Source: Hydractinia symbiolongicarpus (taxonomy: Eukaryota; Cnidaria; Hydrozoa; Anthoathecata; Hydractiniidae). From it: DNA of 64,000 bases. Below are positions 48,507 through 59,789 of this stretch, one piece after another (positions within the stretch are counted from its first letter, which is position 1; every line of letters begins with the position of its first letter). Below the pieces are notes generated by a model. That model did no database searches. It was not told the DNA's origin and saw nothing but the letters and a program-made list of their open reading frames with translations. The stretch covers positions 21,631,001-21,695,000 of the forward strand of contig NC_079875.1 in assembly GCF_029227915.1 (NCBI RefSeq), written 5' to 3'. The translations under genes and the position numbers were made by a program.

Positions 48507-48957
48507 AGGGTGCCGATAAGCCGCATACGCCGTAAAAAGTGCAGGCGTTTTCGGGCGAGTTCGGTGTTTTGAAAAGTATTCGCCCGAAAAACCCGCATAG
48601 GCCCGAACAATGCCCGAAAAATAAAAGACAGACACTAATATGATTAAAAAAAAACTATAAAAATTAAAATAAACTTACTATGTGGTAGCGAAGTTCTTAA
48701 AAGAACTGTTTTGATGGTTTTTGACAAAGTTTACTTTATAAATAACTTATATATAAACTTTATTAACTCCTTTCTCTTCAAGCGCCTTCTTCCCAACTAA
48801 TGTCCGCATGATTTGTTATAAGGAATTGCATTTCGGGAATCTTCCGGGCTAGTTCGGGAAAGTGCGGGCGGTTTCAGGGGTCAACCGCCAATTTTATTTG
48901 AAAAGTCGCCCGAACTCGCCCGTATATATGCGGGCTTTTGCGGCTTATCGGCACCCT
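48507..48957. mobile_element. MITE, family A copy 2, with 8-bp target duplication
   Basis: Terminal inverted repeats AGGGTGCCGATAAGCCGCA and TGCGGCTTATCGGCACCCT are perfect. Flanks CTTCTACG and CTTCTACT match at 7 of 8 bases, a hAT-type duplication. Its interior matches 16287-16668 in inverse orientation. Confidence 0.85.
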
Positions 48958-50487
48958 CTTCTACTTCTAGCTGAAGAGTAAAAGTAGCCAAATGCAGTTA
49001 GGCTAGCTACAACAAAATTCTTAATCAATATTTCTTATGCTAAATGCAGTTAGTAGGTAGCGACACCTTTTATTAGTGTCATGAAAACTTACTTTGCAAA
49101 ATAGAATTGCTGAGTGATTCTTTAACTGGACAGGGTAGGTAACGACAGGCTGTTTTTCCTGTGTTCTTATTTAAACCAAAGTTGCAATAAAGTTTTTTGA
49201 AAAGGGTATTACGCCTAAACGAAAAACACTGTACGGAGGAGAGTCCAAAACGAGACATTTTTTCTTTTGGTAGACAAAGTAAAGTTCGAATGAATTAATA
49301 AATGTTGTGGAGAAACATCGTGGCATCCGGCAGAAAATATACGTTTTTCTTTCAAATGGTTTTTGTTCAAGTAAAAAGTATGCTTTCGATATGAACGTTT
49401 TTTCCTTGAAACGTGTTGCATTTTATTTCAAAGAATGAACTTTAATCCTGAAAACACTATTTTCGTTCTGTTCTTCTTGTTTCCATTATTACCTTAGGCG
49501 AAATAAATAAATAACTGAAGTTGGTTAATTATTGCTAATTCCGCGAATTTTATTCATATTTTCGAAAATTAATCTTCGCGGAATCCATTTATTGGACCTC
49601 GGGAAAACAACTTGAAAGTAGCTGGTGCAAGAGCATAAAGTATCAGAAAAAAACCCTGGTAACTAGGTGCCCTTTTATTTATCATATTTGGTAGTTTAAG
49701 GTCATGAAGTGTTGTGCATAAAAATCACAACACCTTTGCACCGCTGTTGCTGCCTTATCTGGAGTAAATTAATAATAACTGCTGGTTCTCTTGTGGTTAC
49801 TTAAAAAAAACAGCTGGTTCTCTGGTGGTTACTTCATAATACTTCTGGTTACTACTGGTTACTGTTGGTTACTTCTGGTTTCTACTTTGGATATGTGTGT
49901 TTTTGTTTCTTTCGCCTACTTCTATTTCTTTTCTTTTTAAACTTGTAGGATCCAACTTTATGGTCAAATCCTAGATATCTTATAAGGATTTTAGTCATGT
50001 CAAAGGTATAACAAAACATTTCCAAAATATCGCTATACCACAAGCAATGATATTTAATAAATGGATATGCTAAAACGTTTTCGTTTCTTTATTATGCATG
50101 TTAATGCAGTATTGTTAAAGTGTTAATTTTCAAAAATCACTTTTTGTATATTTGTACTACATAAAACATTTTGCAAGTTCAATATAATACCACGGGATAA
50201 TACTTATTTATTTCAAATAACGGAACAACAGTAGAAGTTCTGTACAAAACAGGCTACTTACCAACTCGATAGGTATAGGGAACAAAAGTACACACAAACA
50301 AGAATCCGAAATCTTTTAGCCTGCAAGAGCTTCTCATTGAAATTCATTTCACAGTCTTTTTATTTCACCTTTGGACGGAAAATATTACCCCATCGTTTAT
50401 ATATAAATAAATTGTTAGTAGTGAGTACGAAATAACAAATTAAACCGTCCTGTGATATGAAAATGTTTTATCGCTAACTAATCTTCA
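48958..50487. other. Non-coding stretch
   Basis: There is no supported gene. A run of short CTGGTTACT-type tandem words lies at 49775-49900. A palindromic TCCGCGAA...TTCGCGGA piece at about 49542-49585 looks like another MITE fragment. Confidence 0.4.
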
Positions 50488-50720
50488 CAGGGGCGGATCT
50501 AGGGTTAGGCAGCCTAGGCAATTGCCTAAGCCTAAGCTTGGGCAAAAAAAAGGAAAATATGCCATATAGCATAACTTGTGAAAGTAATAAATATTTTTGT
50601 AAATTTGTCTTGTAGTGCTAACTTTGCTTCGCCAACCTGGATGCGCGTTGTTAGGAACTGTTTTTTTTTAAAAATTCAATAAGAAGTAAACCCGGGGCGA
50701 TTTTAGGCAAGATACCGATT

Positions 50721-50929
50721 CGCCTAAAACGTCCGTGGGTTTCCAAGTTTTAAATGAATGAAAATCACGGGTGGAAGAAAAAACGCCTAAAACGTCCGTG
50801 GGTTTTCAACTTCAAATGAATGGAATTCTTAAATCGGAAGAAAAAACGCCTAAAACGTCCGTGGGTCTTCAACTTCAAATGAATAGAATTCTAAAACCGA
50901 GAAGAAAAACGCCTAAAACGACCGCGGGT
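50721..50929. repeat. 63-bp tandem repeat near the hAT left end
   Basis: CGCCTAAAACGTCCGTGGGT lies at 50721, 50784, 50847 and (two changes) 50910, spacing exactly 63 bp. The arrangement suggests subterminal transposase-binding sites or a 5' leader. It reads as an in-frame 21-residue peptide repeat if translated. Confidence 0.9.
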
Positions 50930-50980
50930 AAGTTTTACATAAATCTCTGTGCGGCCAAGGGTGTGTCCTTCTTTTTCAAC

Positions 50981-53900
50981 ATGGATTCCCTTGATCAGGA
51001 GTACACTGTTGAAGAAGCTTTCAAGTCAAATGATTTGAATAAATTGAATGAGTTGTATGCAAAATTGAAAAAAGAAATTCTGGATTCAGCTACCTTTTCG
51101 GATAATGAGAGGATTAATAATGTTGGAAAGAAGTATTTTCGCGATCTAGTTGCTGAAACCTTTATTCCAACCTTTGCTAAAGACAAATTTATTGCTTTGA
51201 AGTAAGTAGCTAGATAATTTTTGTAGCTTTTTCTGTCTTGAGTATTAGGTACCTCTTTGTGAAAAACATTAAAAGTTATTAAGCACCAGCACTGATTGTT
51301 ATGAAATAATTAACCCCCACCTCCACAGATGTTCTTACAAAACGTGTTATTAAATCTTTCTTATCAAAACAAAAGCTTCAATTAATAACCTCGATCATAT
51401 GAATAGTTTGTTTTTTTAAAAACAAGATAACTGAGACAAGTGTAATCTTGTTTTATGTTTTGATGAGTTTGTTAAGTTTAGTATGGAGTATAGCTAGCCA
51501 GCAGCTGCTTGTGTGATAGTTGGGAATTTTGTTTAATTTTTAACTTTTACTTTTTTTAGGTCACAAGCCTCAGGTAACTGTTTATACAGCTCTGTATCTT
51601 TGTTTTTGTGTGGAGATAACTCTCTTGTTCGAAAACTAAGAACTTTGACATCGTTAGAACTGTATTTAAATAGTGGCTTTTATATAAAGCATCCCACTAT
51701 AATTTCGGCATATGAGAAAGGCAAAGGAGTTTATTTTAACAATTTCAGAAACATTTTAGGTGGTCTCTTAGTTTCACATGCTGCTTTAGATTCAGGTAAA
51801 ACTGCTGATGCTTTAATTAAAGTAGAGGCAATGCATAATATAAAAAACTTTGAGTGGTGTAGTTTTGTTTGTGTTCTTGCACTGTCCTCAGCAATTTCGA
51901 GGAACATCATTACACTATATCCAGACTGTGGTCACGCAAAATTGAAACTTCTTTACAGTCAAAATATTGAACCTAGAGATTCTGCAGTTTCTTCTACAAG
52001 TCTTCACATTTTACTTTGTTATTGTGGTACTTTACCGACACAAATTGAATTTAAACATAATCATTTTGTGCCTCTATTATGTGGTGTACATCCAAAAAGA
52101 AAAATCAAGCAACCATTGCCAAAACCTGTGATTAAAAAAAATAAGCAGTCAAAATTGCCTTTCTGGGTAAATAGACATGGCATGAATGACCTAGGTATTG
52201 CTTCTGACAGACCTACAGTAACATTTCCTGCTGTCAATATGTCAACCAAAACAAAAAATATTCCAATGTCATCAAGTTCTACTGTTAAATCAGTGACTAG
52301 TATTAGTCCTGTAACTAAGCAATCCTCTGGAGGTGCAATAAGTTCTATTATTTCTGTGTCAACCGAAATAACCTTAGCCAACGATATAGCTTCGTATATG
52401 AATAAAGTTCAAAACATGGAATATTCAGAAATAATTAAATTAATAAACGAAGTTTTCATCCCTGATAATAACTATAAATTTCCTGTTAAAGATGGTCGTT
52501 CCTTTAAATTTGATTGGTTAAAACAATACACCTGGCTTTGTTATTCACCTGCTTATGATGGTGGTTACTGTTTGCCATGTGTTCTTTTTGGAAATAAGTT
52601 TCCTAATTTGTTAAAAAACATAAGAAATCTGGTAACACAGCCTGTTAATGCAAAACGTTGTGCTACAACGTTGTTCAAAAACCATGAAAAAACATCTAGC
52701 TCTGTAAAAAGTCTTCACCAGGCAACATTTTCACTGTTTACAACATATTTGAGCCAGCATTCTGGTAAAAGCAAACCAATTTCTGAACTTGTTGATCAGC
52801 AAATAAGTAAACAGATTTCTGAAAATAAAGCCAAACTTGAGCCAATCATCGATACAATTTTGTTGTGTGGAAGACTAAATATCCCTTTAAGAGGTCATAG
52901 AGATGATAGCAGTTATCATCCTGAAGTAGGCAGTTACTCATCTGGGGGAGTAGGTAATTTCATAGAAATTTTAAATTATAGAGCTCGTGCAAACCCTGTT
53001 TTCAAAGAAACTCTTGACAACAGTGCAAAAAATGCTACCTACATTTCAAAAACAGCTCAGAATGAGTTGATTAATTGTATTGGTGAAGTCATCACTGAAA
53101 AAATTGTTCTTGAAATAAAAGGCAGTAAATTTTTTTCTATTCTTGGTGATGAATGCATGGACAGTTCATGCAAAGAGCAATTTTCTCTTTGTATAAGGTT
53201 TGTTGACCAAAATTGTGATGTTAGGGAAGAATTTTTAAGACTGGTTCATTGTGGGGAAGGTTTGTCAGGTGATGGTTTATGTAAAATTGTCCTAAAATGT
53301 CTCGCAGAAGATCTTCAGCTAAATATAATGGATTGTAGAGGTCAAGGTTACGATGGTGCAGGTTCAGTGGCAGGTTTTAGAAATGGTTTGGCAGCAAGAA
53401 TCCTACGCATAAACCGAAAAGCCTTGTATACGCATTGCCATAGCCATCGATTAAATTTAGCAATCTGTAAAACCTGTGGCATTCAAGCAGTTGAGAATGT
53501 TATGGGACAGATTAGAGACATTTCATTTTTTTTTAATTACTCTGAAACTAGGCGGTTGATTTTAGAACGTAATATCAAGGAACACTGTCCATCAGCTACA
53601 AAATATAAATTATTTAATGTTTGTGCAACAAGGTGGGTTGAGAGAATTAAAGGTATGGAGGTATTTAATGACCTTTATGTAGCTATTGTAAACACATTAG
53701 ATGAAATGAATTTAAATTTAAATCATGTTTGTAATGCTGACACATCCTCTAAAGCTCTTCCTTTTTTAAAAGTCCTAACCTCATTTGATTTCATGGCTAC
53801 ATTTATGATCACTAAAAATATTTTTTTGATGACTTTACAAGTAACTGAGCTTTTACAAAGCAGAGCAAATGATATCATGGATGGTATACACATGATAGAT

Positions 53901-54617
53901 GCTCTCAAGTCTCGTACTACCATGGTTAGAAACAACATTGACTACTACCATGAAAAGTGGTACAAAGAAGCTTCTGATCTTGCTAAGGAACTACATGTTA
54001 CTGAGGCAAGTCCTCGAAACTCGGGTATAACACTTTTTAGATCCAACACACCATCAGAAAATCCTTCTGATCATTATAAAAGGAATATTACAATACCTAT
54101 GTTGGATCATTTACATTCCGAACTTACTGGCAGGTTTGAAGAAAAAGCATTGTCTTGCTATAGTGGGCTAGCTATTCTCCCAGAAAAAATGCTGAGTCTT
54201 ATCAAAGAAAATGTAGATTGGAAAAAAAGGTTCAATGCTTTCTTTCAATTCTATCTAGAAGACTTGCCCAATGTTCAATCTATCGAACATGAATTGGAAC
54301 TTTGGGAAATTTACTGGAAATCATATGAAGGGCCTATACCTAACAACATTTCCTCCACATTGAAATCTGTCAATTTTACTGGGTTTGAAAATGTAAAAGT
54401 GGCCTTGAGAATTTTAGCCACTTTACCTGTGACTTCTTGCGAGTGTGAAAGGACATTTTCAGCCATGAAGAGGTTAAAAACATTTACTCGCACAACCATG
54501 GACTCAGATAGACTAAATGGCTTAGCCTTAATGCATGTTCATCAAAACATCATTCCTAATATTTCTGATGTTATTGAGAAATTTTCATTGAAAAATAGAC
54601 GATTAAACTTTAAGTGA
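50981..54617 (+). CDS. OTU-like protease domain fused to TTF-finger hAT transposase
   Basis: Two exons, 50981-51201 and 51560-54617, are joined through GTAAGT and TTTTTTTAG in matching phase, giving 1092 aa without a stop. The junction reads FIALK then SQASGNCLYSSVSLF: GNCLYxSVS is the OTU cysteine-protease nucleophile block, and KHNHFVPLL about 160 residues on supplies the His. The usual Asp before GNC is Ser here. Residues about 370-410 hold a TTF-type zinc finger (FKFDWL, YCLPCVLFG). The hAT core follows: ILGDECMDSS with the first Asp, DCRGQGYDGAGS, THCHSHRLNLAI, and the C-terminal dimerisation block CECERTFSAMKRLK. ATG 50981 was chosen because it follows the 63-bp repeat; in-frame ATGs further upstream would add repeat-encoded peptide. 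The closest known relatives are ZMYM1-like hAT transposases. Confidence 0.85.
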
Positions 54618-55454
54618 ATTACATTATTACCTTCTTCATAAAACCTTACTTCAAGTTATTGTAGAACACTTCTTTTATTATATATACATATGTACCTCTT
54701 ATTTTACCATACCTATTCTTTTGCCTAAATTATACTTATATTAGTATATGCCTTATCATTGCCTAAATTATACTTACATTTTTATGTACTTACCTTACCT
54801 ATTTTTGACAAAAATGTTTTCTGTAACTTTAATTCTCGAGTTGCCTTTGTGGCCTCTCCTGGAAGCAATTGACTGTAACAAAGCACCTCCAGAGTAAGGT
54901 CCAAATTTCACAATCAATTTACGTAATTACTTAAGTTCTGTTTTTCCTAAATTTTGTGTGTTTTTTATTATGATTGTTTTTACCTTTAGCCTTTTACCCT
55001 ATCATTTTGACTGGTCTTGATGCAAATAATTGTATCTGTTGAGTGGCGCTCCATTCACTTCATGGTTTGTTGTTTGACAATTGATCATTTATTTTGATTT
55101 CAATGCTAGATTCATTCGTCCATTGGTATTACTTCTGTTTCTGCTTATATACAAGTGAAGAAGAAAGAAGAAAGAAGAAAAATTGTTTGCCTGGTTATTA
55201 GATTAACCTCAAATTTATAAAAAACATTATTCTGGCATATACAAAACGTCGGAAGATAGTAAAAAGACGGGAGTAGTTATCGCATTATGTATCAAAACTT
55301 TTATTTGTATTTTATATTATTATATAGCCTTAGTAGCCGAAAAGCACTTGTTACCACCTCGAAAACCTCTTTCTGGTCTTCTGGTATCTCGTAAAAAAAA
55401 TTGAAAAAAAAACAAAATTTGCCTAACCATAAAAAAATCCTAGATCCGCCCCTG

Positions 55455-57520
55455 CTTCAACCATTTTTTTTTCGTCACTCAACGAATCCCGAGTTGTATG
55501 CTGTGCTGAAACATTGTGGAATCCTAACAGATGATCATAATTTTCAACAATCTGCTTTATACCATTGACAGCTTACATACCTTACTGATTGATTCTAGAG
55601 TTTTTTTGGTCGCATCCTGCTTTGTACAATGTAGTTACTCAATTTGTTGTTGATCTCTAGTATTGATGATTGGCATGCTAATAATTATTGATTTTTTATT
55701 CATTTCCCCACGGTATTCATGATTAATATGCTCTGGTGGCACTTTCTTAAGGTGACGGTATACCTTTTAAGCATGGTTTTTTAAATCGCGATTTTTTCAG
55801 CGATACTTAATCAAAGTTTATTCATTCATACATCACCAAAAAGCATTTTCAACCACCTACCAAATGGTATAAAAATAATTTGAAACTTTTTAACTCGGGA
55901 AAAGTACAGAGACATTTTTAAAACACACCCGCCTTCAAAAAAGTGACTTCATTTACAAAACTATTTCGTTTCCAAATCTCATTCGATGTTCTTTAGAATC
56001 GTGATAGATATATGTAAAAACGATTTTTTAATTATTTTCCACAAAGTCCCCGTTTTTGATTTATTTTACTTTTTCCAAAAAAGTCATTTTTTAACTTAAA
56101 CTTTCGTCTTTAAGATGTAATATCTAGAGAATCGTTGATTTTTTGAAAATAAAAAAAAATGCTTTTAGATAAACACGTTGGCTTCAGCACAGTATCACTC
56201 TCCCTTGTAGATCTTCTGTAGTTTTGTAAAAGAGATTTGAAATGTAATAGATGGTATACGAAAAAAAAGTGTTTTAAAAGTTTTTTAAAATATCACACCT
56301 TTCAAGCATACTCATAATGATGGTGATACTTTCACACTTCCGAGGCGATGAATATTCAGAAGGTTGTCCTTTTAAATTTTATTATTCGTCTCAGACATGA
56401 CTGAGAATATCATAGAAATAGAACCTTCTGTGACTTGGAGAAACAGAACAGGATGGCATACATTTTTAGAAATGAAAGTGTTTTTTATTTAGATGGTCAT
56501 TTCTTTTCGGAAAGGAAATATAATTTATTTTTAAAAGTTATAACCAAGAGGATGATAAGTGTTAAAACATTCACTCTTAACTCTTATTCAATTTAAGGTG
56601 TGAAAGACCAATCAGAAAAAAAGTTAGTTACTTGGATAAAGTCAATATTCCCCTTCGAAAAATAAATAAATGGTTTCACCATTGGGAAGATCGTCGTTTC
56701 TTTAGTATAAATGGCTAATAAATTTTTTTGATACAATAAAGGTATACCGTCACCTTAAAAAATTTGAATTCTGCCATTATCCTTTCAACGATTATTGCAG
56801 ATGTTTTTGTATTTTCTTCCCATTCTTCTCTACTTGGAATGAACCTATAACGGGAAATTTTTAAATTTTCATTGCAGTGGTCATTAGGAAGGTGGTTAAA
56901 TGAGATTCTGTTTTCTTAGAACAATAAAGACCTTCATCTTCTTGCTTCAAACATTTTGAAAGTTCCTCCAATTAATTTCAATTCATGAAGGAGATAAACA
57001 ATAGCCAACTTTGTTTTTTTTTTTTGAACTAAAATCGAATTTAACCATGATGGGGAGTTTTTTTGTATTGTTTGTCATAACTTTTTAACTGATTTTTTAC
57101 ATAGATTTTACATAGATCTGTAGATCATGCTCAATTTGTTTTCTGCCTGCTACAGCTGTCAATATGTCAATTAAGAATGGATTATATTGTGTGACTTCTG
57201 ACCATAAATTGACTTTTTTACCATATATCATTTCATCACAATTTTTTTCAAACAAGACAGAGCCACCACTTTTCTTGCACAAGCTTTTGCATGCAGTGCT
57301 TATTTCATCTGTAACAAGTTGCTTAATGGCATCAATTAATTTAGGACAATTATTTTTTATGGTAGTAATGATAATATCAATTGTCCTTGTTTGTAGTGCG
57401 GTAATTATTTTAGTCTTTAGTAATGAAGTCGTTTTGAGTTTGTTCTGTTTAGCAAGTTCTTTGGAAAGTATTTTAGTGTTTGATTTATGTCTGTTTTGTT
57501 TTGTTCATTTAAAGGAGTAA
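55455..57520 (-). pseudogene. Decayed coding remnant of unknown family, split by a TTAA element
   Basis: On the - strand, pieces such as ISRYRFIPSREEWEEN (about 56820-56865) and KVNLWSEVTQYNPFLIDIL (about 57170-57225) look protein-coding, but frames change and stops intervene. The element at 55747-56758 interrupts the region. I do not recognise the family; transposon-derived origin is likely but unproven. Confidence 0.35.
55747..56758. mobile_element. TTAA-flanked non-autonomous element (1 kb)
   Basis: TTAA then GGTGACGGTATACCTTT on the left (55747-55767) and AAAGGTATACCGTCACC then TTAA on the right (56738-56758). A TTAA duplication with inverted ends is the mark of piggyBac or Kolobok elements; the GG start fits piggyBac poorly. 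No transposase frame is present. Confidence 0.85.
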
Positions 57521-58359
57521 ATGGAAACAGGTTTGTTTCTAACTGCTGGCTTGGTTAAAAAGCTGCACATCTTTTTACTGTTTTTTGCTGTTGTAAATAT
57601 ATTTGTTGTTGTTGTACATTATTTGTCAAACATTTTATTGATAAACCTATCACACTTTGAACAAATTGTTGTAGGCAATGCTTTAAACTCGGGAAAGTTT
57701 AATCCACATGTTCTGAATATTTTGTGCTGTAAAGGTTTTTCTTTCCACTTTTTGAAAAAAATTCTTGTCAAGTGATAGTCTATAATTTTTTTTAGGTGTC
57801 GATGGCAACATCTTTAGCAACGAGAGATTAATAAATGCAACACTTCACTTTCTCTATCAGCCATATTTATAAATGCATAGCTATGGACTGGCCAGCGGCA
57901 GCTAGCAATAAAAAATATCATATATTAAAAAAAATGCCTTTTCTAAGACATTTTAAAGAACAAGGAAGAAAAAGAGATTAAAAAGAAAAGAATAATGCCT
58001 AAGGATTTAAAACCACCAACAACGAAGATCACATCTTCGGTGACATATTTGTTTGTCTCACATTTGTGATTTTTGTTGACGCCATCTGAAGTGGTTGCAT
58101 AATTTGGATAATACCGTTGGGCCAATCAGATGCGATACGGTGACCAGCCTCTTCCAGGGCTATTTCGCTAGAACTATTAGAAAGCGCAGCGCCTTGAGAA
58201 GCAAATAGTCATGGGGACGAGGTTGGCTGTAAATAACACACATGGTTGCCATTCGTTTTATTTCGACTTTCAAAGTATTTGTTTGACTAGTCGGTAACCT
58301 TCGCCCGCCCTTTATTAACTCCATTTCATGTGTCTCGCTACTGCAGTTACCATTTTGCG
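57521..58359. other. Non-coding stretch left of the viral block
   Basis: No supported gene. A CATGGGGACGAGGTTGG word at 58209 resembles words at 12195 and 18218, possibly a shared repeat end. Confidence 0.35.
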
Positions 58360-58690
58360 TGACAGACAGACAGACAGACAGACGTATACGGATATTATAA
58401 TATGAACTAGTCGTTGCCCGTGGCAACAAAGTGGATAAAAATATATCGCATTTGATATTCGTGTTTCCGTAGCACGATTTTCTAACTCAGCGGGGGGTCC
58501 GCGCAGAGACAGACAAAATACGGCTATTATTAAAGAGATTAACCCGTGGAAAAATCCACGGGGTCACCCGTCTTTTATATATCGCATTTCGTGTTTCCGC
58601 CACGGGACTCGCCTATCGCGGACAGACAGACCAAATTCGGCTATTATTAAAGAGACTAGCCGGGAGACCCGGCGTCGAAACGCCGTGCTA
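58360..58690. repeat. Tandem hairpin modules
   Basis: Two to three units of about 125 bp each contain a hairpin (for example CCCGTGGAAAAATCCACGGG at 58535-58554, or GCCGGGAGACCCGGC at 58659-58673), ATATATCGCATTT, GTGTTTCCG, GACAGACAGAC and GGCTATTATTAAAGAGA. A further hairpin GGCGTCGAAACGCC closes the array. Confidence 0.7.
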
Positions 58691-58807
58691 AAATGCTGTG
58701 CTGGTCCTGCTACTACTTGTATATTACGTACAACGGCGGAAGTTGTCCTTGTACCAAGACTGCTTAGAAGAACTCTAATTGAACTCTCTTATCACCAAAC
58801 AAAAAGG

Positions 58808-59374
58808 ATGTTCAAATTCGGTGATGAGACTGTTAAATCAAGAGATTTTTACAACAAGGCAACCCCGCTAAATATCGAAGAAGTAAACGTTCAAAATATC
58901 TTACTAAGCGACCCTATTCCTGCAAACAAGGGTAAAGATGAACGCCTCGTGATTGCCTATAAAAATGGTGACAAGCTAGGCCCCTTACTGATCAAGACAC
59001 CCAAAAAGATTCATTCCAATGGTGCCTTGCGTTACTCGGAGGCTTCAGCACTCACCGTGTCATTTGATCTCACCTACCACCCTGAGTGGCTAGAAAACTA
59101 CAAGAGAATCCTGACCAAGGTAGAGTACTTGGGGGGTCACTGCTTCACTAACCCCCCTGTGCAAAAAGGGCGATATCTCAGCACTAAGCTGAAGGAGTGG
59201 GAGGGCAAAATCAAAACCAATTTCCACAAGAAAAAGGTACTGGGGAACAACTACGAGTGCAAGGCCATCATCAAGCCCGCCAGCATCTATAAACAAGGGG
59301 AAAACTACTACATTCAGACCTACGTGGAAGAGTGCAAGTATAAGGATGTCGAGTTTTGGTTCCAGCTACCTTAG
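58808..59374 (+). CDS. Conserved Polinton/adintovirus-associated protein, function unknown
   Basis: The open frame from ATG 58808 gives 188 aa and ends in a natural-looking stop. The sequence style (DERLVIAYKNGDKL, PLLIKTPKKIHSNG, KIKTNFHKKKV) matches my recollection of a protein that is common in cnidarian genomes next to Polinton-type capsid genes. I know no biochemical role. An upstream extension to 58685 exists in frame but runs into the hairpin repeat, so the later ATG is preferred. It is one of the few frames in this block without a visible break. Confidence 0.6.
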   Translation: MFKFGDETVKSRDFYNKATPLNIEEVNVQNILLSDPIPANKGKDERLVIAYKNGDKLGPLLIKTPKKIHSNGALRYSEASALTVSFDLTYHPEWLENYKRILTKVEYLGGHCFTNPPVQKGRYLSTKLKEWEGKIKTNFHKKKVLGNNYECKAIIKPASIYKQGENYYIQTYVEECKYKDVEFWFQLP

Positions 59375-59462
59375 CGACTCTGATTAAGATGAAGATGAAG
59401 GTTTTACCGTCTTGTAAGTGCTTGTCAAGGCTTGTATGGTTGTTCCCAGCCATACTAGAACA

Positions 59463-59648
59463 ATGAAGGTTCCAGATCTAAAACAAGAAGCGAAAGCATT
59501 GGGGATTAGGGGCTATTCACGTATGAGCAAGCTCGCTCTTTTAGAGGTGATCCACAAAGCCAAGTATAGGAACATCTTAAAGCGAGCCTTGTACCAGAAT
59601 TGCATGGCACAAGAATCTCAAACAGTACTCGAGAGAGCTCGCAGATAA
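59463..59648 (+). CDS. Small SAP-domain protein
   Basis: The 61-residue frame starts MKVPDLKQEAKALGIRGYSR and continues with MSKLALLEVIH, the classic SAP helix-turn-helix (L-K-xx-A-K-x-L-G-I-x-G-Y-S-x-M-x-K-x-x-L-L-E-x-I). SAP domains bind DNA; small SAP proteins are frequent in Polinton/adintovirus genomes and could bind packaged DNA (inference). It lies 88 bases after the preceding gene, same strand. Confidence 0.65.
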   Translation: MKVPDLKQEAKALGIRGYSRMSKLALLEVIHKAKYRNILKRALYQNCMAQESQTVLERARR

Positions 59649-59789
59649 GCAGAGACGTGTTGTACATGATGTTGAACTGGTGATAGACTATAGTACCGGA
59701 GAAGTGCTCGAGATAGTTTAGTGTTTTGTCAAAACATTATACTCTGTGAGCAGGTGGTTCTTCTAGATACCGCTGACATACTGCGCAGA

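Larger units (their letters stand above)
50488..55454. mobile_element. Apparently complete hAT transposon with OTU-hAT fusion gene
   Basis: The left terminus CAGGGGCGGATCTAGG at 50488 is matched exactly in inverse orientation at the right end (55439-55454). CTTCA directly flanks both sides as a probable 5-bp target duplication; the usual hAT duplication is 8 bp. GCCTAA words recur inside both ends. The element is 4967 bp and encodes one gene with a single intron whose frame is open throughout. Well-preserved termini and frame suggest recent activity. Confidence 0.9.

Noticed and set aside
57164-57775. Two hydrophobic + strand open frames (118 and 84 residues)
   Set aside because: They are Leu/Val/Phe-rich complements of AT-rich sequence, and the opposite strand looks more coding-like.
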